A DNA stretch of 64,000 nucleotides from Anthoceros angustus (Eukaryota > Streptophyta > Anthocerotopsida > Anthocerotales > Anthocerotaceae), in the NCBI GenBank assembly GCA_010909165.1, contig VJWM01000151.1:310001-374000 (forward strand), read 5' to 3'. The translations under genes were made by a program, and so were the position numbers. The notes under the pieces are model-generated. The model ran no database searches. It saw only the letters and a program-made list of their open reading frames with translations, and had not been told where the DNA came from. Shown here one piece after another: positions 1 to 11,968 of this stretch (the stretch's first letter is position 1; each line of letters opens with the position of its first letter).

Positions 1-177
1 AGGGCACTCAAGCGTCGCCCTCCACTCGAAAACCACTTCCATGGTCGCGAACCAACCCGATATGGTTGTCCACAATTACAATTTCTTCTGGTCAACCCAA
101 CTCCTCCCACCATGTGTACTCTTCCGCGTAACGTAAGGCCGGAGCTCGATAACCCTCGCTCAAGTAAGCAACGCCTC
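1..177. repeat. direct repeat, copy 1 (matches 1067-1239)
   Basis: This stretch matches 1067-1239 almost base for base, from the start of the window to the shared end GTAAGCAACGCCT. The differences are mostly insertions or deletions of 1-4 bases. It belongs to the decayed DUF7869-type element that fills the next 5 kb. The left edge is cut by the window, so the true start of the copy is unknown. Confidence 0.85.
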
Positions 178-670
178 CTATCTATCATCCTCGACAAATT
201 TGTCCAGCTATGGACAACACGCCACTATAATCTTGGGGCACAGATAACCGCCCAAACACATACTTAATTTATTGGTGTTGCAAACCACATATACGGATAC
301 ACGGTATTGTATTGCATTGAGGTGGTAATGGACCAAAAGCCAAACATGATTCACGCTACCGGCTTACCCTAACAAAGGCTCGGACAAGGAGTACAGTGGA
401 ATTTAGACCGGTGAAGCTAGAACCCTATATTTATCTCGATGGAACCATTGCCTCCTCTCCCAATTCCTTCTCCATGGAAGCACGTTTACTCATCTCCGGA
501 GGTCACTCCGTCATCGCCGCCGGACCCTCGCACCATGGTCATCACTATCCTCGTGGGTACTTGGACGAATAATAATTCATTCAACTTATCCTTTATCGCT
601 TTCTTGTCAACAACATATAAATGTTTTCGAGCATTCAAAGACGAATCCATAATAAAGGATTACCGCTTGC

Positions 671-988
671 TCACAAAGACTGTTGAATATTTTTGGTATA
701 CAAGGATTTGCTTCCTTTCTTCCCTACCTTGAAGCCATGTTCGGTACCGCTTCCCGGAATTATATATTCCTCAACATATCTTCCCTCATATGCATCCGTA
801 TGCTCGGTCATATACCAATGAACGAGGAAGTGAGGTTTGGGCGATTCCAACTTCAGTTCTATGACCTTTCCAATCCAAAATGGCCTGTTGTGAGTGTCTG
901 TGGAACACGGAACTGCTATGAACATTCCTTTATTGATCTCCGCAATATCGCCATTCAGACGTGTCATATCTTCTTGTTGCTTGCCCAA
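671..988 (-). pseudogene. C-terminal part of DUF7869-type repeat protein
   Basis: A 105-residue open stretch on the minus strand containing FWIGKV and, further on, FLVHWY, a pattern like the small BAH/tudor-like module that closes many DUF7869-containing repeat proteins. It lies downstream, in transcription order, of the DUF7869 segments at 1318-1788 and 3383-3841, which fits one element read right to left. It has no independent start of its own: the reading continues upstream in the same sense with a frame change. The assignment rests on the order of the parts and on a remembered family pattern, not on a search. Confidence 0.45.
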
Positions 989-1066
989 ATTTCTATATGC
1001 CCCAAATACATATCGCGTTGTGGAAGTTCACAGTAGCCGCTCAAAGAAAGCCGACGGGCATGCATA

Positions 1067-1239
1067 AGGGCACCATCCGCCTCCACTCGAAAACCACTTC
1101 CATGGTCGTTGCAACCAACCCGATATGGTTGTCCACAATTACAGCAATTTCTTCTGGTCAACCCAACTCCTCCCACCATGTGTACTCTTCCGTAACGAAG
1201 GCCGGAGCTCGATAACCCTCGCTCAAGTAAGCAACGCCT
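1067..1239. repeat. direct repeat, copy 2 (matches 1-177)
   Basis: Second copy of the segment at the left edge of the window. It lies just left of the tandem units 1300-3197 and 3198-5084, so the left end of the element has been duplicated as well as its middle. Confidence 0.85.
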
Positions 1240-1317
1240 TGCGTGAGACAAGCGGCGCGCTTTTTATCTCTAGCCATAAGGCTAAAGGAGCCGATTATGA
1301 CCTCCGTGGCACAAACT

Positions 1318-1788
1318 TCAAAACTCCAAGCCTCCTTCGCTTTCCCACATGTTGAGTCGCACTCCCTCGATTACACCGCTGGCCGGTTTCTCCTCGCGTG
1401 TTATCTTGAATTGATCTTTGGAACGATGATTATTCAATTTACTAAACACCGCCCCGCCCATCCCCGTCTTATTGGCCATACATACTCCAAGTCGGGAACT
1501 TCCAAGATCTTCACCTCCGCCTTGGAGTGTACGCTCCTCGATAATAGTTGCCAATGCGGGCGAGTGCGCTTCCTTGTGTTTCAAGCTTTTAGAGAAGCAT
1601 GAAAACATCCGATCAATTTGATCATGGGTGTGCCCAACTAGCGTGAAGCCCACCTTCACTTTCTCAAATGTTCCCATGTCTACCAACATGTTGAGATACG
1701 CAAAGAGTAGTTGGTTCTTGTTCTCCGCAAGTGTTGTCCAGTTGTTACAACACTTTAGGCAAGACCCCATCATAATTGTGGATAACAT
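1318..1788 (-). pseudogene. DUF7869 core, copy 1 (broken)
   Basis: The minus strand reads ENKNQLLFAYLNMLVD, then VGHTHDQIDRMFSCFS, the hallmark of DUF7869 domains found in repeat-associated proteins of many eukaryotes. Compared with copy 2, the upstream LQLDNTCR part is out of frame and the downstream part diverges after the core. The molecular function of DUF7869 is not established; it is widely seen in transposon-like proteins. Confidence 0.65.
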
Positions 1789-3382
1789 CTTGAATGATGT
1801 TTATAGTCAAATTAGGCGTCATTGGAGGTTGGCATAATGCAAATATGCCCTTGCTTTGTGAGTGTAATTGTGAATCATGCACCCCACAACGCAATCGAAA
1901 TACGACATTCTTCATCCAAATTCTTCGCCACCGCAAGAAATGCTAAGCTCGCTTTCTTCCGTCCATTCCATCGATGGCCAATAACATATATTTGTGGGGC
2001 TCCACGTAGCTCTTGCTGCGATGCTTTGTCATCTTCGCCGCTGTGCAGCCGATCTCGATGGGCATCTATGCCGATATTTTTCGCAAACAATTGGTGTTAC
2101 AGTGCTAGACATTCACAGCATTGCATAGGATCATTGCGCATCATGGAACACCCAAGATCGCTGGTATGGCACCCGTATCCGCAACATGAGAATCAGGCTG
2201 CTTCAACCCTTAGGGAATGCTTCTGCCGCCCACCAAAACCGTAAAACAGACATACGGCAAAGGAATCAAAAGTGGACTTTTGGTGAAAGGCGCTGCCCGC
2301 CGGTCATCCTCATACCACTCCGCTGGCTATCCACTAACACCGCAAACCGCCTACCATGACATTCGTGCATCTTGGTGGGAGATGAGAGGCGCCGGCACGC
2401 CGCCCTCTATCCGGAGGCGGCCTCGACGGCAAAGCCGATGTTCACTGCCGGCCATACCTCTTACTATGGAGTGCAATGCCATGAGGAGCATGGAAAACGT
2501 TCCTTCTTACTACCCTAACCTTCCCGACACCTTTACCTTCCCACCCAAAGCTTCCTAGGTTGGCCAAGACACTTCCTCCTCTTCCCTACACCGGGACGCC
2601 TCTTCCATAGAATGCACAAGCCGTAAACCCCGAGAGGTGCTAAGAGGAGTGGCGCGCCAGCCTACGCCCACTCATTGGTCGAACTCGACATGGTAGCCTA
2701 CTTCAATGAGCACGTCCCTTTCAACATGCCACACTCAAATTACAGAGAACACGATGTACTAACCACCTCGGACATGGAGAGTGTGCAGCCGTAACAAAGG
2801 ACATAGAAGGACACATAATGTACTCACCGAAAGGATTCGGAGAATACCTTGGTCGACTTTAGCGCGTGTTTCTAATTGTCGCTTTTAATCGCGCAAAGCG
2901 AGCACGTGGAGAACTGTTGGACTTTGGAATCTTCACCGCTAAAGTTCTCCTCCAAAGTTTCAAAACCAAGCATAGGTGACAAACCGTTGACTGGAACCCT
3001 CACATTGCCGCTTATATTTTGCCCAAATTTGAACTTTGTAAATGTGTCGGAAGATTGAACACATCAACATTGGGGAGCCTTTCCGCCATGAGCAGAATGC
3101 TTGTCCATCCACGCGATTGCACCTCGCGCATATGTAGACTGTTTAGGGTTTGCTCTAAAGCCATCCCACGGTGCATGTGCAATAACCCTTCTCTTGACCT
3201 CCTGTGGCACAAACTTCAAAACTCCAAGCCTCCTTCGCTTTCCCACAACTGTTGAAATCGCCTCCCGATTACGGTCACTGTCGGTTTCTCCTCGCGTGTT
3301 ATCTTGAATTGATCTTTGGAACGATGATTATTCAATTTACTCACAATCGAAATCGTCGCCCATCCCCGTCTTATATACATAC

Positions 3383-3841
3383 TTAAGTCGGGAACTTGAT
3401 CGGTATCTTCACCTCCGGTCTTGGAGTGTACGCTGCCTCGATAATAGTAGCCAATGCGGGCAGAGTGTGCGCTTCCTTGTGTTTCAAGCTTTTAGAGAAG
3501 CATGAAAACATCTGATCAATTTGATCATGAGTGTGCCCAACTAGCAGGAAGCCCACCTTCACTTTCTCAAAAGTTTCCATGTCTACCAACATGTTCAGAT
3601 ACGCAAAGAGTAGTTGGTTCTTGTTCTCCCGGCAAGTATTGTCCAGTTGTAAGTACAACACTTTAGGCAGCACCCCATCATAATTGTGGATAACATCTTG
3701 AATGATGTTTATAGTCAAATTGGCGTCATTGCGGAGGTTGGCATAATGCAAATATGCCCTAGCTTTGTGAGTGTAATTGTGAATCATGCACCCCACAACG
3801 TGCACTGAAATACGACATTCTTCATCCAAATTCTTGACCAC
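3383..3841 (-). pseudogene. DUF7869 core, copy 2 (better preserved)
   Basis: 152 residues stay open. They include NYDGVLPKVLYLQLDNT, ENKNQLLFAYLNMLVD and VGHTHDQIDQMFSCFS, the order expected for the family: a DN-type acidic site, then the HTH(D/E)xID site. The preceding block at 3842-4029 carries MLLAIDGMDQ in another frame, so at least one frameshift separates the pieces. The unit is an internal copy and has no start codon of its own. Confidence 0.7.
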
Positions 3842-4948
3842 CGCAAGAAATGCGGAAGCTCGCTTTCTTGGTCCATTCCATCGATGGCCAATAACATATA
3901 TTTGTGGGGCTCCACGTAGCTCTTGCTGCGATGCTTTGTCATCTTCGCTCGCTCATTGTGGGCCGATCTCGATGGGCATCTAAGGCTCGATATTTTCTCG
4001 CAAACAATTGGTGTTACAGCGTTAGACATTCACATTGCGACATAGGATCATTGCGGATCATGGAACACCCAAGATCGCTGGTATGGCACCCGTATCCGCA
4101 ACATGAGAACTGTGCTGCTCAACCCTTAGGCGAATGCTTGCCCACCAAAACCGTATAAAACGGATACGGCAAAGGAATCAAAAGTGGACTTTTGGTGAAA
4201 GGCGCTGCCCGCGGCGTCATCCTCATACCACTCCGCTGGCTATCCACTAACGCAAACCGCCTACCATGACAATTCGCATCTTGGTGGGAGATGAGAGGCG
4301 CCCCGGCCTCTATCCGGAGGCGGCCTCGACGGCAAAGCGTATGTTCACTGTCGGCCATACCTCTTACTATGGAGTGCAATGCCATGAGGAGCATGGAAAA
4401 CGTTCCTTCTTACTACCCTAACCTTCCCGACACCTTTACCTTTACCCAAAGCTTCCTAGGTTGGCCAAGACACTTCCTCCTCTTCCCTGGGACGCCTCTT
4501 CCATAGAATGCACAAGCTGCGTAAACCCCGAGAGGTGCTAAGAGGAGTGGCGCGCCACGCCCACTCATTGGTCGAACGACATGGTAGCCTACTTCAATGA
4601 GCACGTCCCTTTCAACATGCCACACTCAAATTACAGAGAACACGATGTACTAACCACCTCGGACATGGAGAGTGTGCAGCCGAACAAAGGACATAGAAGG
4701 ACACATAATGTACTCACCGAAAGGATTCGGAGAATACCTTGGTCGACTTTAGCGATCGTGTTTCTAATTGTCGCTTTTAATCCTGCAGCGAGCACGTGGA
4801 GAACTGTTGGACTTTGGAATCTTCACCAAGTTCTCCTCCAAAGTTTCAAAACCAAGCATAGGTGACAAACCGTTGATGGAACCCTCACATTGCCGTTTAT
4901 ATTTTGCCCAAATTTGAACTTTGTAAATGTGTCGGAAGATTGAACACA

Positions 4949-5576
4949 TCAACATTGGGGAGCCTTTCCGCCATGAGCAGAATGCTTGTCCATCCACATG
5001 ATTGCATCTTGCGCATATGTAGACTGTTGTTTAGGGTTTGCTCTAAAGCCATCCCACGGTGCATGTGCAATAACCCTTCTCTTCAGCTCCTCATACCTAC
5101 TATGGCCAATGCAATATACCCTGCGAAAAGCTCTGAGACAGCATCGCATTCTGACCGACCCCCATAGATGAGTCACAACTTTATCATTGTGCTGGCCACT
5201 GCGATCGACGTGAACAAGAGATTCCAGAAATGTCTCCTGCTCCTGTCTGCCCATTCGTAGAAACCGGTATCTCTGCTCCCGCAACCTTTCTATAGTCAAT
5301 TTCTGAACACACATTTGGTTGCAACAGGGCTTGCGGAAATCAAGAGACGCAGCTTCCGCTTCACATTTCCTCATCGGCACACCAGCAGCGCGTCTTTTTT
5401 GACCAGTTGAAACAAGAGCCTTTGTTGCTATCAAGCTTTCGCTCAATGGCTTGGGATGGTATGATTGCGGGCATGTCCACCGGTGTTTGAAAGACGCCAT
5501 CCTCCTCGTCGAAGCCGACCGCTTTCCGGAGGATACCTTTCCCACGGTCATCCATAGTAGGAAATAAGTCACTCAA
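4949..5576 (-). pseudogene. N-terminal part of DUF7869-type repeat protein
   Basis: About 207 open residues on the minus strand. They contain PCCNQMCVQKLTIERLREQR, a short Cys cluster followed by a basic helix, then an FLRMGRQEQETFLESLV segment, as in the zinc-binding N-terminal part of DUF7869 proteins. It continues into RVIAHAPWDGFRANPKQQ, which is also present in copy 1 near 3064-3246, so the duplication breakpoint falls inside this ORF at about 5084. Confidence 0.5.
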
Positions 5577-6900
5577 TGCTTGAGGCCCTCCTACTCGGGC
5601 AAGCAGTGTCCACTACTTTGTGCATTCTCATGCAATGAGCGACGGGCTCCTATCTAAGGCATACAAATTGAGGTTTTCTTGTCCGAGGCACACCCCTAAT
5701 GATGGTGAAGATGAACCTGCGGCGCCCATTGTGGCCACCATCGAACGAGCTGCAAATGCAAGCCACAAGATTGGTACGTAGGAACGGAATTCAAGCAAGT
5801 AGGAATGACCGTTCGATTCTCTCCGTTATACCTTGGAATGCGTTGCCTTTTGGGAAGGCAGAGGTCCACACACCACATGCCGAGACCGTATTTGAGGCAC
5901 GCTTAGTATCCTCCTCCTTTGTGCAACGTCCTCCTTGCGCCGTTGTCTTCTTGAATTGCACACCGCCGCAAGAAGGCGGAGGCGATGCACCCGACGGATG
6001 GAATAGAGTCCGTCAAGATCTAAAGAAGCCCAAAACTCGGCAAATTGAGAACAGGACAATCCAAACCTCATCTCCATCCAAAGGATGAGTAGCATTCAAC
6101 ATGTTTGTGAAGGGTGGTAAAACGAGCGACGACCTCAAGTGTCGGGTCAGGGAACGAAACCCTTGCGGCGAGTGCAAGGTTAAGGCAAACTTGGGTCAAT
6201 CATTCGGGACAAATGGACGTTAATAGCGTATCGCTTAGATATGCTACCGCTAATGGGACAAGGAATGGCGGCAGCTTTAACTACATTGCATTTATGCTCG
6301 GCATCCCACATGGAATGATTGTGGCGCAATGGGGATTTTGATTACCATGATGGTGATACTTGTGGGTACTCCTACTTTGGTTTGGTGGAACTTGCGGATG
6401 CGAATGAAAAATATTTCTACCCGTTCCTATCCATACATACGAGTTTTCCCGAGCCAGGGTTAGGTTTTGCTGGTACCTTCATGTGGGATACGCCTGGACA
6501 TGATGTTTGAGCATCCTTTCAACCCTAATGTCGATGGGGTTATTATTGCCCAAGGGAAGAAACAGGATTATCTCTTTTTACACTGGAGCAAAACAGGTGT
6601 TTGTAAGTCGAGGTGTGCATCAGAGACACCGTCTCAAAAGGGAACACTTCAGCTGAAGAGTGCGCCCATTCGGCCTCGTGACGAGCGCCAGAAGGTCGGA
6701 GCGCCGCCGATCCGCAGCCAGACTATCCGCCGCCGCCGCCTGTGAAGCCCGGAGCAATTGCGCACGCCATCGCGCTCGCCACGCCCTCCCTTGCCAACAT
6801 CCTCTAATCCAAGGTCGACACGGGTTTTGCTCTTCCATCTTCCACCTCTCGAGCAAGAATTGCGGTCGTCATCGTGGTTTGGGTGGCCTTCCAGATGGCA
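5577..6900. other. no recognised gene; degraded repeat DNA
   Basis: Only short overlapping ORFs on both strands, none with a family I recognise. The plus strand at 6114-6510 gives two adjacent open stretches in different frames (one with HDGDTCGYSYFGLVELADAN) that could be part of a repeat protein upstream of the methyltransferase-like remnant. From 6600 the DNA becomes GC-rich. Confidence 0.4.
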
Positions 6901-9372
6901 ATGGGTCGCAGGAGCAAGAAGGACCAGGGCGATAGAATCCCTGATCACCCTGAACCCTTACAGAAGGTGAGGAGATCAAAAGCGCCAGGGAAGGGGAAGC
7001 CATCTGCCGCAGGGGCGCCCATGGATGCACCTCAAGGGCGCGGAGGGTCAGGACCAGTAGCGATGGAACAAGCTGGGCCCCAGCTTCAGATTGGGTCGCA
7101 ATTGGTAGGAGCTGCGAATCAGGCGAAATCCGGGAGCCTTACTTCCGGTAAGGCTAGCACAACCAAAGGTCTTCCTACTGGTGACAAGGGAGACAAAGCA
7201 AAGCGCAGGCCTATTCCATCCCCTTACGCCTTTGAGGAGACTTTACATACGAAGGCTTGGAGCCCGATGGATTCCACACCTCTTTTGGATAAGGACTGGA
7301 TGTTGGTTCAAGAATCGGAGCCAGGATGAAGGTATTTTCGGACACCACTCTTCAAGTTGTGGATCATGGGATACAAGGATGCCTTGCCTAATCACGAGCG
7401 AGGGTTGGGTTGTGTGGCGAACTCGATATGTGTCAAGGAGACCCATCCGCAATCGCTCAGAACAAAGCCACGGAGTTTGATGAAGTGCCACAAGGGCCCG
7501 AGCTATACAGGCATTTGATCTCGTGTTCAACAACCGATCATCAAGAAATGCGAGCCCCGTGAGGTCGTGCATCTTTCGCGAATGTAGACGAGAACAAAGC
7601 GGTAATTGTTCAAGGCATTTTGGGGTAGTGAGACCTCTGTATGTTTTTTCGGTGCTTTCGCTTGGTCTCTAACCACAAATGTTGTGTCAATCAGGGCCTC
7701 AAATTGGAAATGCATACATCAGGCCCTATGTGCGTAAATCACACAATCGGTTGTTCAAGAGGAGTCATGTCCCTAAGGCGCACTCGAGCACTGCTGGTTG
7801 AGGAGGAACATCTCATCTGATGATTGTGAAGAAGGAAGCGAGCTTGGACCGAAGATGAAGACGATGGCCCTATTCCCGATATTCTGCACACGATGATGAT
7901 CAATCGGATGCGCAGTGAGGTTCGAGATCCGGCTCGTGGAGACCTTAGGGCTGCCGGTGTTAGGTATGAGCCGAGGGAAGGCTGGGCGCCCCTGTGGAAG
8001 AGGCAACCCGGATTTGGTGACCCCGATCCGGATTGGTTTGCGCTTCCCTGGGCAGCCGGCCGCCGGGCGCCCGGTCGTCATTCTGGAAGCACTGCCTGGG
8101 CAAACAGCAGATCATGGTGATCCTGAAGAGGGGCGCTGCCGGCCGGCGCCTCCTTCCCTCCATGCAGGATGTGAGTGGAATAAGAGCAAGAAGGAAAAGG
8201 AAGGCGTGAGGGCCATGCATCAAAGTAGAGGAGTCGTTCAGAGAGCTTGAGCTGGCTAGTGGACCAGGAGAAAAACCAATAGTATGCAAAAGGCGCAGGA
8301 GTTCTTGGAGGACATACCTTCCGTCCATGTATCAACGGACAAGGAGCGGTTAGCGATGCTATTCGGGATGAAGACCCCTAACGCGCATTAGGAATCGGCC
8401 TATTCCAAAAAGGTTGTTTTGGAGAGTTTTGGTGAAGTTGGAGAACCTTCGCCAAGATCACACCTCACACCATGCTCGATACGGAGGGTTGACGAAGCAT
8501 GGACAAATTACTTGGCACGTGATTTCAAGGGCGGATTGAGGAAGGCGATGCCTCTATTATGTATGATTGACCCCGCAGAGTGAAGACCGAGCAAACTTGA
8601 TTGGGACAAGTTCGGGCAAAAAATACGTCATGGGGTTCTTGGAGGCAACCACACCTATGCATGAAGCACTGCGATATATGTCCCGGAAGACTTTCGACGT
8701 GGAGGCCCATGTGTATTGTGGGCGAAAGGTGAATGCGAATTCTTGCAACAGATCACAATGTGTTGTCCGACAGGAGGAAGAAAATGAATTTCATTGAGCA
8801 AGTCGATATTTGAGGGACGATGATTATCGAACGGACGGAGTGATGACCATGGCATGGAAGTTTAATCATAAACCGCTAGGGTTGATTGACACGATGAGGG
8901 GCGAGAAGACGATGTATATAAGCAACAAAGTGGACAACAGGACTCATATTTTGTGCATGCGAGGGCAGTATGGGAGAATGTGGATAAGATTTTTACAAAG
9001 TGGGAAGCCGGGAGCTTAAGCAAAAGAAACATGTCGCGGTGGCACGAGCAAGAAAGGCAAAGGAAAACTAAGGTCATCAAGAGTCAAAGAAAATCGATCG
9101 CATGTGAAGTCAAGGATATGCTTGCAAAGCCTTGGAAATCGTTCAAGGAATACCATCAGTGAATGCGCAATGATACTAATATCGAACGGAGAAGGTTCTT
9201 GTGGCTTATTGACCTAAAGGGCATGGATGATGATATCACCCTCCCAAGAAATTTCACATCATCCAAGTGGCGATGGCGAAACACCTTGGGTGCTCATCGC
9301 TCGAGGAGGTGCGGAAAGAGTATCCCCATCATGCAATGATAGTGTGCACTTCAAACAAGATTTGCCGGAAAG

Positions 9373-9816
9373 GTGAGAAACACTTTCTATTCAATAGTTC
9401 TGTGGAGTTGGGTGTGTGGAGGCGGTGGAGGGCGCGGCGGGCCGCGCCCACAAGGGAAGCTGCAGTGGAGGCGCGCGGCCGGGCGCCCGCCAGCCGGGCA
9501 GTGGAGGGCGCGCCCGCCGCCCACCGCAGCCGGCTGTGAGGGCACCGCGGCCGGGCGCCTGTGAAGCTGGGCCGATGGAGGGCGCGGCGGCCGGGCGCCT
9601 CCACCTGTGAAGCTGGTGATGGAGCCGCGGGCGCGCCTCCACAGAAGCCCGCCGATGGAGGGGGCGGGCGCCCACCCGTGAAGCTCGCCGTGGATGGCGC
9701 GGGCCGGCGCCCACATGTGAAGCTCCGATGGAGCGCGCCGGGCGCCTCCACCGAACGATCGTAGAGGGCGCCTCTTCGCATACGAGCGACGATGTGGTTT
9801 TGTTTTTAACTTGCAG
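9373..9816 (+). other. probable intron of the methyltransferase-like gene
   Basis: A canonical donor AAAG|GTGAGAAA at 9373 and an acceptor after a T-rich tract, TTTTTAACTTGCAG|CAACTA, ending at 9816. The protein-like reading stops being plausible between them. Exon phases are off by one base, which fits the other frame breaks of this decayed gene. Almost the whole intron is a GC-rich minisatellite. Confidence 0.5.
9414..9770. repeat. GC-rich minisatellite, about eight degenerate units of 40-50 bp
   Basis: Repeated blocks of the form CGATGGAGGGCGCG, then GGCCGGGCGCCTCCAC, then CTGTGAAGCTG. Each has a GGCGCC- or GCCGGGCGC-type palindromic core. Short matches to the same core occur elsewhere (8056, 8136, 22559, 23531), so the unit also exists as a dispersed motif. 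Confidence 0.75.
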
Positions 9817-11361
9817 CAACTAAAGGACGTTGAGGTTTTGGCGAAGCTGCCGGATGACTTCCGTCATTTCATATTTGAAGTCAACAACTGGAAAGGACTT
9901 GAAAACGAGCAAAGGGCTTTGGCTGATAAGGACCTGGAAGAAGGTCTTAACATTTTTACCGTGCCTTCCAGTGACAAACAGGTTCAATACCAGGTGGAGG
10001 CAAGAAATATTCTTGACATGCGGGGGTTTCTGAGGACGAGGGGGTACACGCTCCTGGTAATGGACGTTCCACGAGGATTTGACATTGGCCCTATGGATAA
10101 GCGGGTGGACATGGCAATGATGCGAACAGTGTTTCAGAGCTTTGCGGAAAAGACAACAAGTGAAGAATTCCGCATTATAGTGATGCATGGGGTCGAAGAA
10201 GCCCACACCGTGGAATCCATGCGACATGGATGTGGAAAGGCGGATTGGTATCCTTCATATGGGATAAGACCAACATGCATAATGACAGGCGGGTTTGAGA
10301 CCGTGGAGTACATCACTGGGATGGTGTCTCAAAAGACACAAGCACAAAGGATAGAGCTCCTATGCCGAATGCTATGCACGGACGTTCAACAATGGGAGGT
10401 CGGTTATAGGACACGCCATCGTGGTGAAGAAACAGTGTACCGCCCAATGACAAACTTGTGGTATGCCCTTATCAACGCCCACCGGGTCTTCTTATGAAAC
10501 GATAAGGACCTTCTCAAAGGAAGGGACCGGGTTCTTGATGCATGTTCGGGCAGCGGACCACCACACTTGCCGCATCTGAGTGGACGAATCGCATTGCGCT
10601 TGAGGCAGATTTGAGATGTGCAGGTACATTCCTCGTGAATACATGGTTATGAGGTGCTTCCGGATGCAGGAAGAGCTTACATTTCAACCGCATCGCCGAG
10701 GACCATCACACCTGGGCAAAGGAGGTATGTATCAAAAGATAGTCCAAGGCACAAGTTGTTTCTTTGAGTGCGACGCGGCATTTACAACAGTGAACTTTTG
10801 GAAGATGGGCAGCAAACGTTGGATGATGTATGGCACCGCAGCTTGACGCACCCAAGGGTGATGTGAACGAAGACGAGAAGGCCTTGGAAGAAAACGACGA
10901 ATTTGAAGACGGAAGATGAGCGATTAGAAACCTCGGCCGTTGTCTTAGACTGGTGATGTGAGACGAGTCGCAGATGAGCCCTCCTAATGATCCAAAGGTA
11001 GACGCCTGTATGTGGTCCTATAGAAACGATAAGTTTTGTGGTCGGATAGAGGTATACTGAAGGTTGGCCACTCCATAGTTTGCGTGTAAAACCTTCTTGA
11101 AGTGGCGGAATTTTAATTTTCTTTCCTCCGCTTTGGAGCATTGCTTTCACGGTTCAACTATCGCCGCCACCGGCGATAGTTTACCACACGCACATGGAAC
11201 CGCGTGAAACCGTTGTTTCAAAATGGGATCTATCGGACAAGGGTGGACATACGTCACCAACGTGAAAAATCATAGTTTCCCGAAAGGTGCGATGTTTGTC
11301 AAGAGGGTCCACCAGCAACTGAAGAGGGTTTGTATATTCCCCCTCTTGAAGATATATGGTG

Positions 11362-11772
11362 TTTTGTCTGCGTACTGTTTTCTTCTGGCCTCCGGCACCA
11401 TCAGCTGGAGCTGTAAGAAACAAACTTCCCTGGCCTTATCCTCCACTGAAGCCGAATATAAGGCGCTCACTGATGCCTGCAAGGAGGCTGAGTGGAGAGA
11501 CAAGCCGGATTCACCAACCGTGCTCGACAGACCTACACTTGCTAGTGATAATATGAGCGCCATAGCCCTGGTGTCAAACCCTAGGTTTCATGCTAGGACT
11601 AAGCACATAGAGTTGTATCACCACTACATACGGACATGCAGCGTGGGATCGCTAAAGTAGAGTATGTTAGCACACAAGAAAACACTGCCGACATATTTAC
11701 TAAGGGGCTACCAAAATCCAAACACTTTCAGCACATGGCTGCTTTGGGGCTCCGAGAGTTCAACTATCCCTA
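11362..11772 (+). pseudogene. Ty1/copia polyprotein end (RNase H), frameshifted
   Basis: Reads SAYCFLLASGTISWSCKKQ, LALSSTEAEYKAL, SDNMSAIALVSNP and FHARTKHIEL, the classic C-terminal RNase H block of copia elements. After HHYIR the frame changes and continues ENTADIFTKGLPKSKHF, which is the usual end of the polyprotein. No integrase or reverse transcriptase is visible upstream, so the element is 5'-truncated or broken. Its 3' LTR appears to be 12817-12977. Confidence 0.9.
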
Positions 11773-11968
11773 GCTCCTGTCATCTTCAAAGACTGTACAG
11801 GACTATGGCTACTTGTCTCTAGTATTTGGCACACCACACAAAATGGGTTTGCACCTTGGTGGCTTCTGCCACATCTTCCTTCAGGCCCTTAAGTCTTCAC
11901 GTGGTGCTGCCTTGGGCTCATAGCCTTCCTGCACGAGCCACAGCACAAGGTACAGGTTATGTGGCTGC

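Larger units (their letters stand above)
1300..5084 (-). mobile_element. tandemly duplicated interior of a DUF7869-type element (units 1300-3197 and 3198-5084)
   Basis: Two head-to-tail copies of about 1.89 kb. Both begin with GACCTCC(T)GTGGCACAAAC and both reach AATAACCCTTCTCTT at the other end (near 3181 and 5071). Long tracts are identical and are separated by clusters of small indels. Read on the minus strand, each copy carries the same protein pieces in the same order: a segment with RVIAHAPWDGFRANPKQ, a segment with MLLAIDGMDQ, then the DUF7869 core. The unique N-terminal part lies to the right (5085-5576) and the C-terminal part to the left (671-988). One element has therefore suffered an internal tandem duplication. 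Many frame breaks make it non-functional as it stands. Confidence 0.75.
6901..10919 (+). pseudogene. decayed gene with a C-terminal DNA methyltransferase-like (N6A/N4C, beta-type) fold
   Basis: A possible start at 6901 opens a lysine/glycine-rich, probably disordered N-terminus (MGRRSKKDQGDR...). Pieces in different frames follow through 7330-9370. The best piece is 9811-10497, with LLVMDVPRGFD in the place of a DPPY-like catalytic motif, then GKADWYPSYGI and a FRI(I)VMHG strand. One stop (TGA) later the same frame reads GRDRVLDACSGSG. The next frame continues TTTLAASEWTNRIALEAD, and the third reads RYIPREYMVMRCFRMQEEL. That series (catalytic motif first, then the AdoMet-binding FxGxG-type motif, then ExD and an Arg/Glu helix) is the order of beta-class amino-methyltransferases. 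This is inferred by eye. At least three frame breaks show it is inactive, and the catalytic motif is itself unusual (DVPR). It is probably carried by a repeat element. Confidence 0.5.

Noticed and set aside
9414-9770. CRISPR-like array
   Set aside because: Units are contiguous and degenerate without unique spacers, and the DNA is eukaryotic nuclear.
9391-9819. long minus-strand ORF in the GC minisatellite
   Set aside because: Open only because the repeat lacks stops in that frame; Arg/Ala/Pro-rich reading of tandem units.
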